A stretch of DNA of 64,000 nucleotides from Neodontobutis hainanensis (lineage: Eukaryota; Chordata; Actinopteri; Gobiiformes; Odontobutidae): positions 1,929,001-1,993,000 of the forward strand of contig JALDNG010000038.1 in the NCBI GenBank assembly GCA_024349245.1, given 5' to 3'. Below are positions 34,757-46,762 of this stretch, piece by piece (position 1 is the first letter of the stretch; every line of letters begins with the position of its first letter). The notes beneath the pieces are model-generated. The model did no database searches. It saw only the letters and a list, made by a program, of their open reading frames with translations, and was not told where the DNA came from. The translations under genes and the position numbers were made by a program.

Positions 34757-35995
34757 AGGTACACATTTACATTTAGTCATTTGGCAGACACTTTTATCCA
34801 AAGTGTCTTACAAGTGAGGAAAACAATGGAAGCAATTTTAACAACACAAGGTAACAAAAAGCATAAGTGCACCAAAAAATAGCCAGTTAAAACACAGCAC
34901 AGTAACAAAGCTAAGGATAAGAAAGAATTTTTTTTTTTTTTTTTTTTGAAGAGAAGGAATCAATAGAAAGGAAGTAGAAGTCAGTGTTAGTCAGTCAAGT
35001 GTTGATGGAAGAGATGTGTTTTCAGGTGTTTTTAAAGATGGCTACAGAATCTGCTGATCTTGTAGCAGCAAATAGATCATTCCGCCAATGTGGAACAGAT
35101 TCAGAGAAAGTAATTTTTTTTTCCTTTTTCGGATGGTACCACCAGATGTTGTTCATTTGTAGAGCGCAGTGATCTGGTAGGAACATAGGTCTGTATCAGT
35201 GAGTGAAGATATGAGGGGGCGGAGCCAGTGGTGGTCTTGTAGGCCAAGAGTATAATTTTGAACTTGATGCAGGCGTCAGCTGGGAGTAAGTGTAACCTAA
35301 TGAAGAGAGGAGTTACGTGTGCTCTCTTAGGTTCTTTAAAGACCACTCTTGCCGCTGCATTCTGGATGAGCTGCAGAGGTTTGGTTGTGCAGGCAGGGAG
35401 TCTTGCCAGTAAAGCGTTGCAATAATCCAGTTTGGACAAGACAAGGGCATGGACTAGGATTTGCGTAGAGTGCTCCGATAGGAAAGGTCTAATTTTCCTA
35501 ATGTTGTAGAGAATTAATTTAAAGGACGTAGTGGTGCTGGCAACATGACTTGTAAAGTTTAGTTTAGTTGATCAACAATTATCACTCCCAGATTTCTGGC
35601 AGTGCTGGACGGTGTAATGGTTGATGAGCCTAGTTGAATGGAGAGGTTGTGGCGGGTCTTTGGGTTGGCCAGAATCACAAGCAGTTCTGTTTTTGCGAGG
35701 TTTACCTGCAGGTGATGGTCCTTCATCCAAAGTGAGATGTCACTCAGGCATGCCGAGACGCGAGCAGAAGAGAGACAGGAGGTTGTGATGATTAACAGTG
35801 TCAAAGGCAGCAGACAGGTCCAGTAAGATGAGTATAGATGACTTGGATGTTGCCTTTGCCAGTCTCAGGGCTTCGATGACTGAGAGCAGTGCAGTTTCGG
35901 TGGAATGTCTCCTCTTGAACCCAGATTGGTTCTGGTCCAGGTGGTTGTTCCGTGTGAGAATGATGAGAGGATGAGAGCTGGTTAAACACAACTTA
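34757..35995 (-). mobile_element. 5'-truncated L2/CR1-clade LINE with internal deletion
   Basis: Read right to left, 35991-35790 encodes a reverse transcriptase block ('NQSGFKRRHSTETALL', 'LDLSAAFDTVNHHNLL'). After a deletion, 35765-35560 encodes a thumb-proximal block ('SDISLWMKDHHLQVNLAKTE', 'NLGVII'). Then 35439-35101 holds the C-terminal block ('SKLDYCNALLARLPAC', 'LIQNAAARVV'). The YADD catalytic motif that should lie between the first two blocks is absent. The 3' tail at 34757-34830 (plus-strand reading 'tttacatttagtcatttggc') is a well-known teleost LINE tail. A T-run at about 34929-34947 interrupts the tail region. The copy is antisense to cdh18 and cannot retrotranspose. Confidence 0.8.
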
Positions 35996-37364
35996 GTGCA
36001 AACACTGTCTTTGGCGGAGACATTGGTTGCTATGTGTTGCTATGGGCAGAGATTGCTCTGATAGGTCATTCAGTAAACCAGGAGAATACTAACAAATACT
36101 GAAGAAATTTCAGTAGTAACTAATGATTTCAGAAAATTCTGCCTCCCTCAACTTTCTTTCTGCTGAGAATGATGTGGTAATATGTAATAAGAGCCTTCGT
36201 TATCTGGCTATAAAACATAAGGGTCAGCGTGCAAGTGCTCAGAATGTCTGTTAAAGTCACACTGGGAATCACAATGGAAATTGGAAATGGACTCTGGGCG
36301 CTGACCTGGTTTCAAATCGCTTTTCTTAAAAGCCCCAACTAATTTAATGTAAGTTGAACGGTACAAGCACAGGTCAATTTATATGAACGAAGGCTCGATA
36401 TTAACCTTTCTTAACCTGCCTCATTTCCACCCCAAACCGCAGAAATATAATTTTACTGTTTAAAGTTTATTTATTTTTTTACAAGTAAAATAATCTCTTC
36501 TAGAGTTTATATAATTCCCAGAATTTCCAAAAGTGTTTTACGATGACCAAGAAACTGCACACATGGTTCTCACCTCCTTAATAATTCTGATACTGTATGT
36601 TGGGCGTCCATGGAGTTTGACTGGTTTAATTTAGTTTATTTCTCCTGAAGACAACCAGGAATGGCCAAGGCTGTTAATGAAACCTATACGCCTCACTCAA
36701 CAATCATGCTATATCTGTTAAAAATACTAATGCAGTATAAAAGCTTGTAGTGCAATTATAGCGGCCTATAATGCAATTATAATGGGATAATGAAGCTTGT
36801 AATGCTATTTGAGCAACACCTCAAGTGTTAAATTGATGCACAGTGGCTTTCACACTAAATGTTTAAATAACAGCCCGAAATATAAAGCATTGCTTTAAGT
36901 TTCATGTCACTTGTTTTAGTTTTGGTCCACTTCTCTAATAAAAAAAAAAAATTTTTTTAAAGTTTGTTTTCTTTATTTTACTCTAAAAATAAATAAAAAA
37001 TAATGCAAATGTATTGTCAGAATTTATTTAAACAGAGGAAAAGTTAAAGAATAAATTAACAAACATCCTACATTTATTTATTTTTTTTACATATTTTGGT
37101 TAAAAAAATTGTCCGGCTGAAGAAACATTTTTATATCTTTGCCATTTCTTCACCTTGTCTGCAACAGTCATATGGTACGTAAATGTATAGCCTGTGCCGT
37201 CTGTTTTCCTGAAGCCATTGCCCACTTATCAAACCCTGGACTCTAGGTTTTACTAAATATTTTCCTCAAGTTCTTCTTCAAGTTCTTCAGATTTCCTAAG
37301 CTGTCTTGAAAAACAGAAGCAGCATTTTCAGTGCTAACATATTTCCTCCATGTTTTTCCTCCAG

Positions 37365-37484
37365 GAACGTCAGTGTTGCAGATCACAGCAACAGACGCTG
37401 ATGACCCCACCTATGGAAACAGCGCCAAAGTAGTCTACAGCATCCTACAAGGACAGCCATATTTCTCCGTTGACCCCAAAACAG
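37365..37484 (+). CDS. cdh18: Cadherin-18, coding exon 3 (EC2)
   Basis: The exon is 120 bp and encodes the end of Gly176 to Thr215 plus one base of Gly216. The acceptor is tcctccag and the donor G|gtgagt (phase 1). It carries the EC2 calcium motif in '[18 protein letters not shown]' and '[16 protein letters not shown]', both highly typical of type II cadherins. The 120-bp length fits this exon in the family. There are no stops or frameshifts. Confidence 0.95.
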
Positions 37485-40400
37485 GTGAGTATTTCAGTGC
37501 TTTGTAACACATACTCTGCTGTAAGTGCAGTAATAACTGTTAACGGGAGTAATAACATCATTTTAATCCTCTTTGTTGATCTGTTAAAGTGTTGTGCAAT
37601 CTGTGCCACTTTTACCAGCACACATCCCGTTGTGTTATTGCAGCACGTCAGACATCATAAAAGCCAAAGCGGCCTCAGTAGAGTTATGGACTACCCGTAT
37701 GACTGCCATATTGTTGAGCATGCAATCTGCTTTTTGTGAGCCATAACTAACTCCTCAAGGGTCACTGGAGACATTTGTAGAGAATCCTTCAGAAAGCTAT
37801 TGTTTCTTCCCTTTTAGAAGAAGAAAAAAGGAAGTCCATTGTGATTTCAAGAGTGGCTTTTGTTCGAGAGGCTTCTCCTAGAGTCCATTAAATGTTAATA
37901 AACCCTCTAAAGTGCTCAACATGTAACTTTTATAGACGTGTTAAATGTGTTGTCGTGAGCGCCTGTTTGTGTGATGTCTTTTTGGAAGTGCACTCGACTG
38001 AAGTTTAGCATGTTTCTCCCTGACGCTTTTGCCTACAACAATCGTCTTTGTATGAATTGTTTTATTGCCGTCTAAAACAACTAGCTTGGCCCCTTTGAGA
38101 CTGTACCGCCCGTGTAAAACATGATTTCTTTGCTGACTTCGCAATACAAATGAATTGCTGAATATTTTCGCTCCACCTCCAGGGAAAAGGCTGTAGGGAT
38201 TGATGGAGTAATTTCTGCTGCGGCGTCGAGAGGCAGAAGGAATGGGTTTTCTTTATCCAACACCTCTAGCTATATTTGACTTGTTCTTAATTTCCACAAA
38301 ATAATTCCTCTCTACTCTACTCCCACGGAGGCTTGAAAATGATTTTTGAATTAGACATTTTGGACACATCATGGCTGCCTCTGCTGAAGCCGACTGTGCC
38401 TCTCTCATTGTAATTCAAGGGTGTGATCGTAGGCCCAGCCAGCTGCACTCCCACATGTTTTAATTTATACAAGTCGGCTGTTGTTTCCAGCAGTAAGCAA
38501 ATTAGGACAAACCCTCCACTTATAAGAATTTGCACATGGCACAAGCTGCTTTCACACGTGAGCTTTGTATTCACCCAAGTCTTAAAGCTGTTATTTTTCA
38601 CTGCTACATTTAAGCACTTTCTTATATTTGTTTACGGTGTGTTACCTATTTCTTAACGCCTATTTACCCAAGCTATGTACCTGTATTCACAGATCTCACA
38701 TGTGTTATTATTGTTCTGAAACACAACTATGCTGTAGGAAGTATTTAGTGTCATATCATTAAAACAGCATTTTGATGTCTCAAATGATGAAGCCAAGAAT
38801 TCCTCTTAGAAAACACCGTTGACTGAACCATTTGTTGAATTTTCTTATAGATATGTAATAGAATATTTTGTAATATGTTAGAGACGACAAATGCAGTATA
38901 TCTCCTTTATTCTTCATCATTTCAAACAATGATAGTTGCAGGAAATTCTTGTGAATGAACTTGGAAGTTTGTGTCTTGATGGCCGTCTGGTAGAGCTTGT
39001 TTGAAATCTTAAAATGTATAAAAAATTGAATGGTGTTAAAAAAAACACACATTTTATTGCTTTTCAAAATTTGTGTGCACATATATGGTATTTTTCCAGT
39101 TGAGTTGAGTTAAGTTTGGCGACATATGTTTTCACTTTATTTGTGTTCCCTATAACTAAGAGTTACATCGTGGAATATCTGGTAAGCCTGATGTAGTGCT
39201 TTTAAAAGAGAGGCTATTATTCCTCTTTCATAGAGAGAACAATCAAGTTAAAATTGAAGCAGTGTACATGTGCAACAATAGCTTTATTTAAGCGTAACGG
39301 AAATGGGATTGAAAGATTAAAAGATTTTCTTCCATTTACTTTGGTCTAAGACAATCCTTTTGACAAAGACCTAAATCTGTCAACATTAAACCAACATCTC
39401 ACACAGACAATTGTCATTTGTATATCAAAATCTGGTTTTCTTATTTGCAATATTCAATATTAATGAGTAAGTTTCGCTTTGTAAAGTATCACAGTAAAGG
39501 CACCACCAATGTCCCGTGATATTAGACAGGAGGATTAAAGGAACACTCAGACGGTCAAAGCCACCTCGTTGCTCTGACTTTGCTCTGGTGGCCCGCCGCA
39601 GCAGTGACAGATTTTACAAGACCCAGAAGGTAAAAGCAAATCTCATTTAAGGACAGAGGGTAATGACAGCATTTGGCCTGCACATATGGCATTGAGGGAA
39701 TCCCCAAAGGACTGTCTCAGCATTGACCTAAATCCACTGCAAGGCATAAAGTTTTACCTATTTCCTGTTCTGGGCTTAGTATAATCTTAGGTGTAGCAGA
39801 AAATGAAATGACAACCCTTCCTGACAGTTTGAAATGTGCTTTTAATGAGAAATTTTACTGTAGTTCTAAAATTCAAGAAGGCTTTAAAGAAGTTTGACAA
39901 TTGTATGTTTGATTCCCTGAATACTGTGTCGGACATTGGACAGAGATAGACCCCATGTTATAAAATTACACCAATGTCCATTTAATTAACCATCATTTAT
40001 GAGCATTCTTGCTAGATTATGTTATGACTCAGTCTCCCATGCATTTCTTTAATGCCCATATGTGATTGAACTGTCAATCTGGAGCTAAATTAAGGTCTAG
40101 TTCCTCAACTGTGAAAAAAAAGGAGTTGTATAAGCATGTAATTAACTAGGTGTCTACCTGCGGCTACAGAAGCGTTAACACGTGTAACTCCGGTTGGAAA
40201 TGCACTGGCGGCATTGCTAACAATATCAAAAGTGTATGGCAAATCAGTTCTCTTTTTTTTTTAGTGATTCTGTTTTAACGAGAGCTGTATACCTGGACTA
40301 TGCAGTGAACAAATTGCCACTCTGCCCTTGATGAGAAAATTAGATGGCTTTTACATATTAAAGCCACTTATCAGATCCCCTCATGCAAATGCTGCAGATT

Positions 40401-40671
40401 TATATCTCCCAATGTGTTCATCAACTTAACGCAGCCTAGATCCATATCTTTTAAATTATAACCCGCATATGTTCATTATGTGGGATTAAAATAGTAGCTG
40501 CTTCCATTTGGCACAGTGTTCAGATTTACTACTACTACTCCGATGGTCATGACATAATTAGATCACCATTCAAGTCATAGCCTGTTGTAGAAAAAAGTAA
40601 CAGGATTTATCTACTTCCTGCCCCTTCTCCAGTCCTGCTTCCTACTTCCTCTTTTATTAAATAAACCCTTT

Positions 40672-41730
40672 TTAGATTAGATTAGATTAGATTCAACTTT
40701 ATTGTCATTACACATGTACAAGTACAATGCAACAAAATGCAGTTTAGGTCTAACCAGAAGTGCAATAGCAGCCAGTGCAAGATATTCAGTATTGCAAGTT
40801 AGTGTGGAAAGTATTTTGCAGATGGATATGCACATAATATACAGATGGCTAATTACTATAAACAGAAATTAGAAAATGAGTATATACAAACTATGAACAT
40901 AAAATACAATGGCAATTACTATAAACAGAATTGTATGGGTGGATATATACAATGATAGGTAAGGCTATGGTGAGCAGTAGTGTAATAGTTATAGTGCAAA
41001 TAATTATGAACAGAAACTGTCTGAATAAAGGTAGTGCAGTGGAAGTTATTGCATATTTATGTAAAGTGCAGTAGTGCATGTGTGAACAGTAGGTTCTGTA
41101 AACGAACAGTTGGCAGTTTAACAGTTCAAGTAAACATAATGATATGTAAAGACAGTCCAGTAGTGCAAAAGACACCGAGAAGGGGTGTGCGCAGTGAGGA
41201 AGAACAGTCTGGCGAGATGAGAGAAGTCCTTATGGATGCTGCGAGCTCGACGCAGACAGCATTTCCTCTGGATGTCCTTCGTGGCTGGAAGTGGAGTCCC
41301 TGTGATGCGTTGGGCTGTTTTCACCACCCACTGCAGTGCCTTGTGCTCTGCAACAGAGCCGCTCCCATACCAGACTGTAACACAGTTGGTCAGGATGCTT
41401 GTTATTGCACAGCGATAGAAGTTCACCAGGATATCTGTGGAAAGACGATTCTTCTTTGGTGTCCTCATGAAGAAGAGTCGCTGGTGAGCCTTCTTGACCA
41501 GGCTGGAGGTGTTGGTAGTCCAGGTCCTCCGAGATGTGGGTCCCCAGGAACTTGTAACTGGAGACACAATCGACAGCCGTTCCATTGATGTGGATGGTGT
41601 CGTGTGTGCCTCTTGACTCTTTCCTGAAGTCCACAATGAGCTCCTTCGTCTTGGAGGTGTTAAGGAGCAGGTTATTGTCATTGCACAATGTAGCCAGGTG
41701 CTGGATCTCCTCCCTGTAGGAAGTCTATAA
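40672..41730 (-). mobile_element. 5'-truncated LINE (second family) with pentamer tail
   Basis: The minus strand from 41728 encodes the region after the reverse transcriptase palm: 'LCNDNNLLLNTSKTKELIVD', then 'INGTAVDCVSSYKFLGTHIS', then (shifted frame) 'LVKKAHQRLFFMRT', 'LVNFYRCAITSILTNCVTVW' and 'QRITGTPLPATKD'. This layout is typical of the C-terminal part of Jockey/CR1-group LINE polymerases in fish. The 3' end carries a repeated AATCT tail on the minus strand (plus-strand 'ttagattagattagattag' at 40672-40693), adjoining 'caactttattgtcattacac'. At least one frameshift splits the coding remnant. It is antisense to cdh18 and inactive. Confidence 0.75.
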
Positions 41731-44162
41731 CCCCTACTCCCATTGTTCTGGTTTGGGAGCAGAAGGTGTGGCCACCAGACAAAATATGTTTCTTTAAAAG
41801 TCAACCGTAACTCTGTGAAATCAACCATGCTTTTCTGAGTGTCGTGTGGAAAAAAATGTAATGAAATGGACATTTAATCTTTTTTCAATTTTTACCAATG
41901 CACCCATAACTTTGTTATTGCTTTAGTCGACCCAGCACAACCCTGACACTTGTATAAGATGAACCGACCTTCCATTACATGGCATTGTCTGGTTAAGAGC
42001 AAGCTTTCACTCAGTGTAGTGTTGTGTTACATTTGCCTGTGCATTTTTTATGAAAGAATGCATTGACCTGATGATGACTAGCTGCAAAGAAACAGCTAAG
42101 CCATAGCTCCAAACGATTACAACTTAAAAAAATTAAACACTCAAAGACACGCATTGTATTTATATTTTTGTACTATTCAATGCTACTCTACAGTACATTA
42201 CACACTTAATGTTACTGTCCAGTGGTAGAATAACAGTGAGCATGTGCAATCCCTTCTCAACTTCTTTATTTTAGTCTGCTGCAGTATAAATTGTTGAATA
42301 TATATGTTGCATATTCTACAAAACCCTGTTCTGTTTACATTTGCTATAATTTCTGTAAATATTTATTTATTTTGTTTAATATGGACAACCCAACACAAAT
42401 ACATTGGACCAAACCAGACGCATTGTTTGAGTGTTATAGCACACATGCTAATTTTCAACACCTCTCTAAAGGAGTCTTTTCAAGAAAAAAGGTTAGTGCG
42501 TAAGCATTGAAATGGAAGCATAGGAACTAGACCAGTGTAAACAAGACATATCTTCACATATTTAAGTTTTTGTGTGAACAACTCTGGACTCTAAAGATGT
42601 TAACGTTCGTCTGCAATTTTAGGTCAGTGTTAAGAGAGTTCCACAGTCTGGGCTCTTTAAAGGAGAAGAAAGACTGTCCAAAAGATGTTCTAAACTTTGA
42701 AACCCACTGACAGAGGCTCCTGTGGAAGATCTGAGAGAGTCTGACAGTGAGAGCAGAAAACAGCGGTGACACACAATTGTTCAAACATAAAAAAAAAAAA
42801 CTGAATGCTAAAACGTACAAAGTTTTCAAAAGTAAAAAGCTTGTATTTTTTATGGTATCACAATGACTCCATCGAATAGTTTTCTCAAGACCTTAATTGC
42901 CTTGTGCAATGAAATAATTTGCTTTAATTTGGAGCTGGAGCATTGTGACATTATGACAATTAATTCTGTCTATGTCTGATTTTGTATCTGACAGGTAATG
43001 CTGTACAATACCTAATTCTTTGTAACATTAACAAATGTATAGACAAATATAGTGTGACACAATCTATTAATATTTACTACAGCCATACATTCTCGCATAC
43101 ACATGAAAGAAGTTAAATGTCTATAATGTTTTTGTTTTTTTTATATGGTTAAAAAAGACCCCTAATTGTGCCTAACTTTTTAAATCCTAACTTTTATTTT
43201 AAAACAGTATAGCTCCAAAAAAATTGTTGTATGTTTTTTTAATTAAAGGTTTTAAAGGTTCTAGTGTGATTCCTTTACCTTTAACTGGAGAAGCAGCATG
43301 TGGCTATTCTGTTTTGGGACCATGTAGGAGCTCCGGAGGTTGATTCAAACACGGAATGTATGTGAGGCCAAGATTAAGCTGAATGATTATCTGCAAAACT
43401 GGCATTTAAGCCGTTTGTCCATTTTAGAAATATGATTCAATCGTGGATGTAAAATTGTAACTAATGCATCTCTAAAATGCCAAAGCGGGGGTTTGGGATT
43501 TGATTTGGAGCACGACATGACAGAAATACAAGTGATGCTGTGAAGTTGAGAAGCCTGAGGCAGCAAGTGCAGACATTAGCAAACAGAGGTGCTGCTTTTT
43601 GAACTGTGATATTTTTCAAAGCATCTGTTTCACGTTTTATGACAAAAGTGATTTTTCATTTTCTTAGATAACATTGAAGCTAACTCCACAGTTATTTGGA
43701 ATTGAACGTTTGGACCCTGAAGGCTGTGCAACATCGATTGTTCAAGGCGTTTTAATTCAGTTGTGTAACAACTTAATAACCTTTCAAATCCGTATGGCCT
43801 ATTCAGCAGGTCCAAAATGGACTGTCTAAGCACTTATATGTACAGCAATGAAAAAACTATTCAAAAGATTGATGTACCTTGGTGTTTTGTATCCTGGCTC
43901 ATTGTTGCTGTGTTGTAAATTAATAACAACGTCAAAAAATGGAGTTGTTAACCTCATTTGTTTTTACTCTAATCCCATAAGCGCAATGCATTTTTATTTC
44001 AACCTTATGTTTTGCAATAGAAATATATCCAACTTCAAGAGCATCTACAGCAACTAATGACATTTTGCAATACACTTTAATGGCCAATCATAGCTCTCCT
44101 TTTGGGACTGTTGCTAGAGGTAGATAATAAAATATATTTGTGCCAAAAAAAAGGTTTTTTTC

Positions 44163-44163
<1 letters not shown>

Positions 44164-44231
<68 letters not shown>

Positions 44232-44232
44232 T
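44164..44232. repeat. TTA trinucleotide microsatellite (about 23 units)
   Basis: An uninterrupted TTA run of about 69 bases. It creates an open frame of poly-leucine that is not a gene. Confidence 0.95.
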
Positions 44233-45215
44233 ACAAGCTATATAAATTGTCTTAAAGTTGCATCATTATGCAAAGGTCTTCTTTTTATTTGCTTATTTAG
44301 TAAGACAGTCTTGTTGTCCTTCTTTCTTTAACAAAGATGTTCTGCTTTGGTTGTTTCCAAAGATGGTTTTGAGGTGGATTTTAAGGAGAAAATATCAACA
44401 GACTCAAAATAAACTGCCTCTTGTGCAGAAAGTGCATAAAAATAGCAACAGAATCAAATGTTGTAATGCTCCAATCAAGCCTTTTTGGTCAAAAACAAGT
44501 GCAGAAGTCCAAGGACATGGCAGTATTAGCCACCCACATCACATCTTCACTGCTGTCTGAATGTTAACAAGACCAGAAGCTAAAATTGTGCTTGAATTCT
44601 TTTTTGACAGATCTGGTTCTTATTCTAATGTCTTGCAAGGTTGTCGTCTGCTTTAATAACATTAAAGATATTATACGTGACTTGCTAATGTGACAAGCTA
44701 ACAGTATGAAAAAGTGCCTGCTGCAATTAATTTTCCTGGTTTGCAAATCTCAGAAGTGCAAGGCAGCAGTTTTAATAAGAGCTTTCTATATCTCAGCAAA
44801 AGTACATTTTAGAGCAGGGCAGCATTTATCCTTTTTATAGTCGGTTCATAACTTCTGTCTTCCCCTTCACTACAGTGCATCTGTCACTTACTCCCAAAGT
44901 TGTCAGGCTGTTCCTCTTGATAGTGACAGTGTCCCCCACTAACACCGCTTACACGTGCCAACACTGCTGAAGTCCCCCTTTGCAAAAGAAATAGGCTAAT
45001 TTCTCTGCTGATGTGGGACTTAGCAGTCCTCGAGCTGACACAGATCAAGATGCTTGGATCACTCTGACAGAGCAGTGTAGGCTTGTTGGAAAATTTGTTG
45101 GACAAAATGCATTTACAATATGGCAAGCTTCTAATCTAGTCACTTGTATGTTCTGTGGTTGATTGGATTTTCGTTGTCATTTAGACTGGATCTTCCTGCA
45201 TTGAACATTATTCAT

Positions 45216-45239
45216 AAAAAAAAAAAAAAAAAAAAAAAA
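45216..45239. repeat. A24 homopolymer
   Basis: A run of 24 A after 'attattcat'. No clear retrotransposed body lies immediately upstream, so its origin is unclear. Confidence 0.9.
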
Positions 45240-45710
45240 CAAACAGAGGCCTGAACAAAAGACTCAATGGGCAGAAAACAATAGAGTGGATGTTACAGCA
45301 CTCTGGTTTAATAATGCACCAGACATGAACACAGCTTCAGCGACATTCATCGTGAACTGCATACATGTCTTTTTTCACACACAGGGTGTCTGAAGGTGGT
45401 AGGCTGCCACCTCTTTGTAAAAGTAAGCAAGTAAGTAACTAATTTCTCTGATTTTTAACTGTACCATTGCTACGTACATATAAAGACATACCTTAATGTA
45501 CCATGTTAGCTTGTTGCTAAAGCTTGTGGCTGTCGCCTTCATATACTTTGAACATAACACATACAACATAATTTGTTTTTATTTCTAAACAGTTGCGCAA
45601 TGTTTGTTTAGCAGTCTAGCATCCTCAATCATTGTATTGATTTAGCATATTTTGCATTGTAGTCAACTGTACATGGGTTGAAGAAAAAGTTAAAGCAAAA
45701 GCATCTGGGG

Positions 45711-45970
45711 ACAGTTTTCAAGGTGGAGACGTTTTGTCTCTAATTCCAAGAATCTTTATCAATTCTGATAAACTGTAAGAGAGCTGAGTTCATATCTCAA
45801 AATATATAGATATATAAATAGATATAGTGATATAAGCTGATAAGTTGATCTCAGAATTGATAAAGTATCTTGGAATTAGAGACAAAACGTGTTCACCTTG
45901 AAAACTGTTAATATGCGTTAATATGCTTATCTTCAAGATGACCTGGATGACTGAGAACCTTCACAGACAG
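45711..45970 (+). repeat. Hairpin repeat: family H, copy 3, with 59-bp inverted arms
   Basis: The arm 45711-45769 (from 'acagttttcaaggtggagac' to 'atcaattctgat') and the arm 45850-45908 are reverse complements at about 54 of 59 positions, separated by an 80-base AT-rich spacer. The right arm runs on into 'cttcaagatgacctggatga' and 'ctgagaaccttcacagac', the same tail as family H copies 1 and 2. RNA from either strand would fold into a long hairpin. Confidence 0.8.
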
Positions 45971-46699
45971 TACATGAGTTAGCGGCCCTTTAATGTTTTG
46001 GAGTTGAATGAACCATTAGAGAGTTGCAGTAGTCCAACATTGAATTAATGAATTCCTGAAGCGCTCTCTCAAACTCACATGGCTTTAAGGAGTCTTAGCT
46101 GAGATTTCCTGACAGCGCTGACTTTGTCAAATTTAAACATACTATCAAAGATCACACCAAAGTTCTTGGCAAAACAATGACAATTATTTCCATTTTATTT
46201 TTTTTTAAGTTCAGGAAATTTAGTAAGTACATTAATAATAGAACATTTTGTATCTGGTGTCTCATAATTTTAGATGATTTTGGCTGTCAAGTAGTTTGAA
46301 CCTTCTAGGATTCAAGATATACTATACTTAAGAATCCTGCGTGACGTTCCTTAGATATCTGAACATCAAGTTTTGTATTTTTTCCAAACTGGTTCAAACT
46401 AAAACTTCATCATTAGAGAGACCACACTTTACCATGTTAGCTTGTTGCTAATGGAGGGGCTATTGATACACAACTACAGGCTTTTTATGTGTTTGTTGAG
46501 TGACATATGGTTATTATTATTATTATTTTTATATATATACTTTTAATGTGGCTTATTGCCGTTTATAACAATGCAGTCATAATTGCATGGGTTAGAGGTC
46601 ATAGTTGTTTGCCAGTCGGATAAGAGCAGTCCAGAATTGTAAATGTATACTACAGTATATTATTGGAAAATGTATTCAGTTGTGGTCATATAAAAATAA

Positions 46700-46700
<1 letters not shown>

Positions 46701-46762
<62 letters not shown>
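46701..46762. repeat. TTA trinucleotide microsatellite (about 20 units)
   Basis: An uninterrupted TTA run, second in this intron, 2.5 kb downstream of the first. Confidence 0.95.

Larger units (their letters stand above)
29265..37364 (+). other. cdh18: cdh18 intron (8.1 kb)
   Basis: Bounded by gtgagt and ...tcctccag. It holds a copy of repeat family H (34372-34503), a short repeat end (34680-34745), the minus-strand L2-type LINE (34757-35995) and an 18-bp perfect palindrome at 31506-31523. The block 30044-30560 is relatively GC-rich and free of recognisable repeats. The remainder shows nothing I can name. Confidence 0.85.

Noticed and set aside
41034..41588. 184-codon forward frame
   Set aside because: It is antisense to the LINE polymerase remnant on the minus strand, which has clear family motifs.
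42554..42829. Minus-strand 91-codon frame as a gene
   Set aside because: The hydrophobic start comes from a T/A-rich run and the rest resembles a LINE C-terminal relic ('EPRLWNSLN'). Support is too weak to annotate as either.
44140..44331. Leucine-rich small protein
   Set aside because: It is the translation of the TTA microsatellite. The same applies to 46605-46802.
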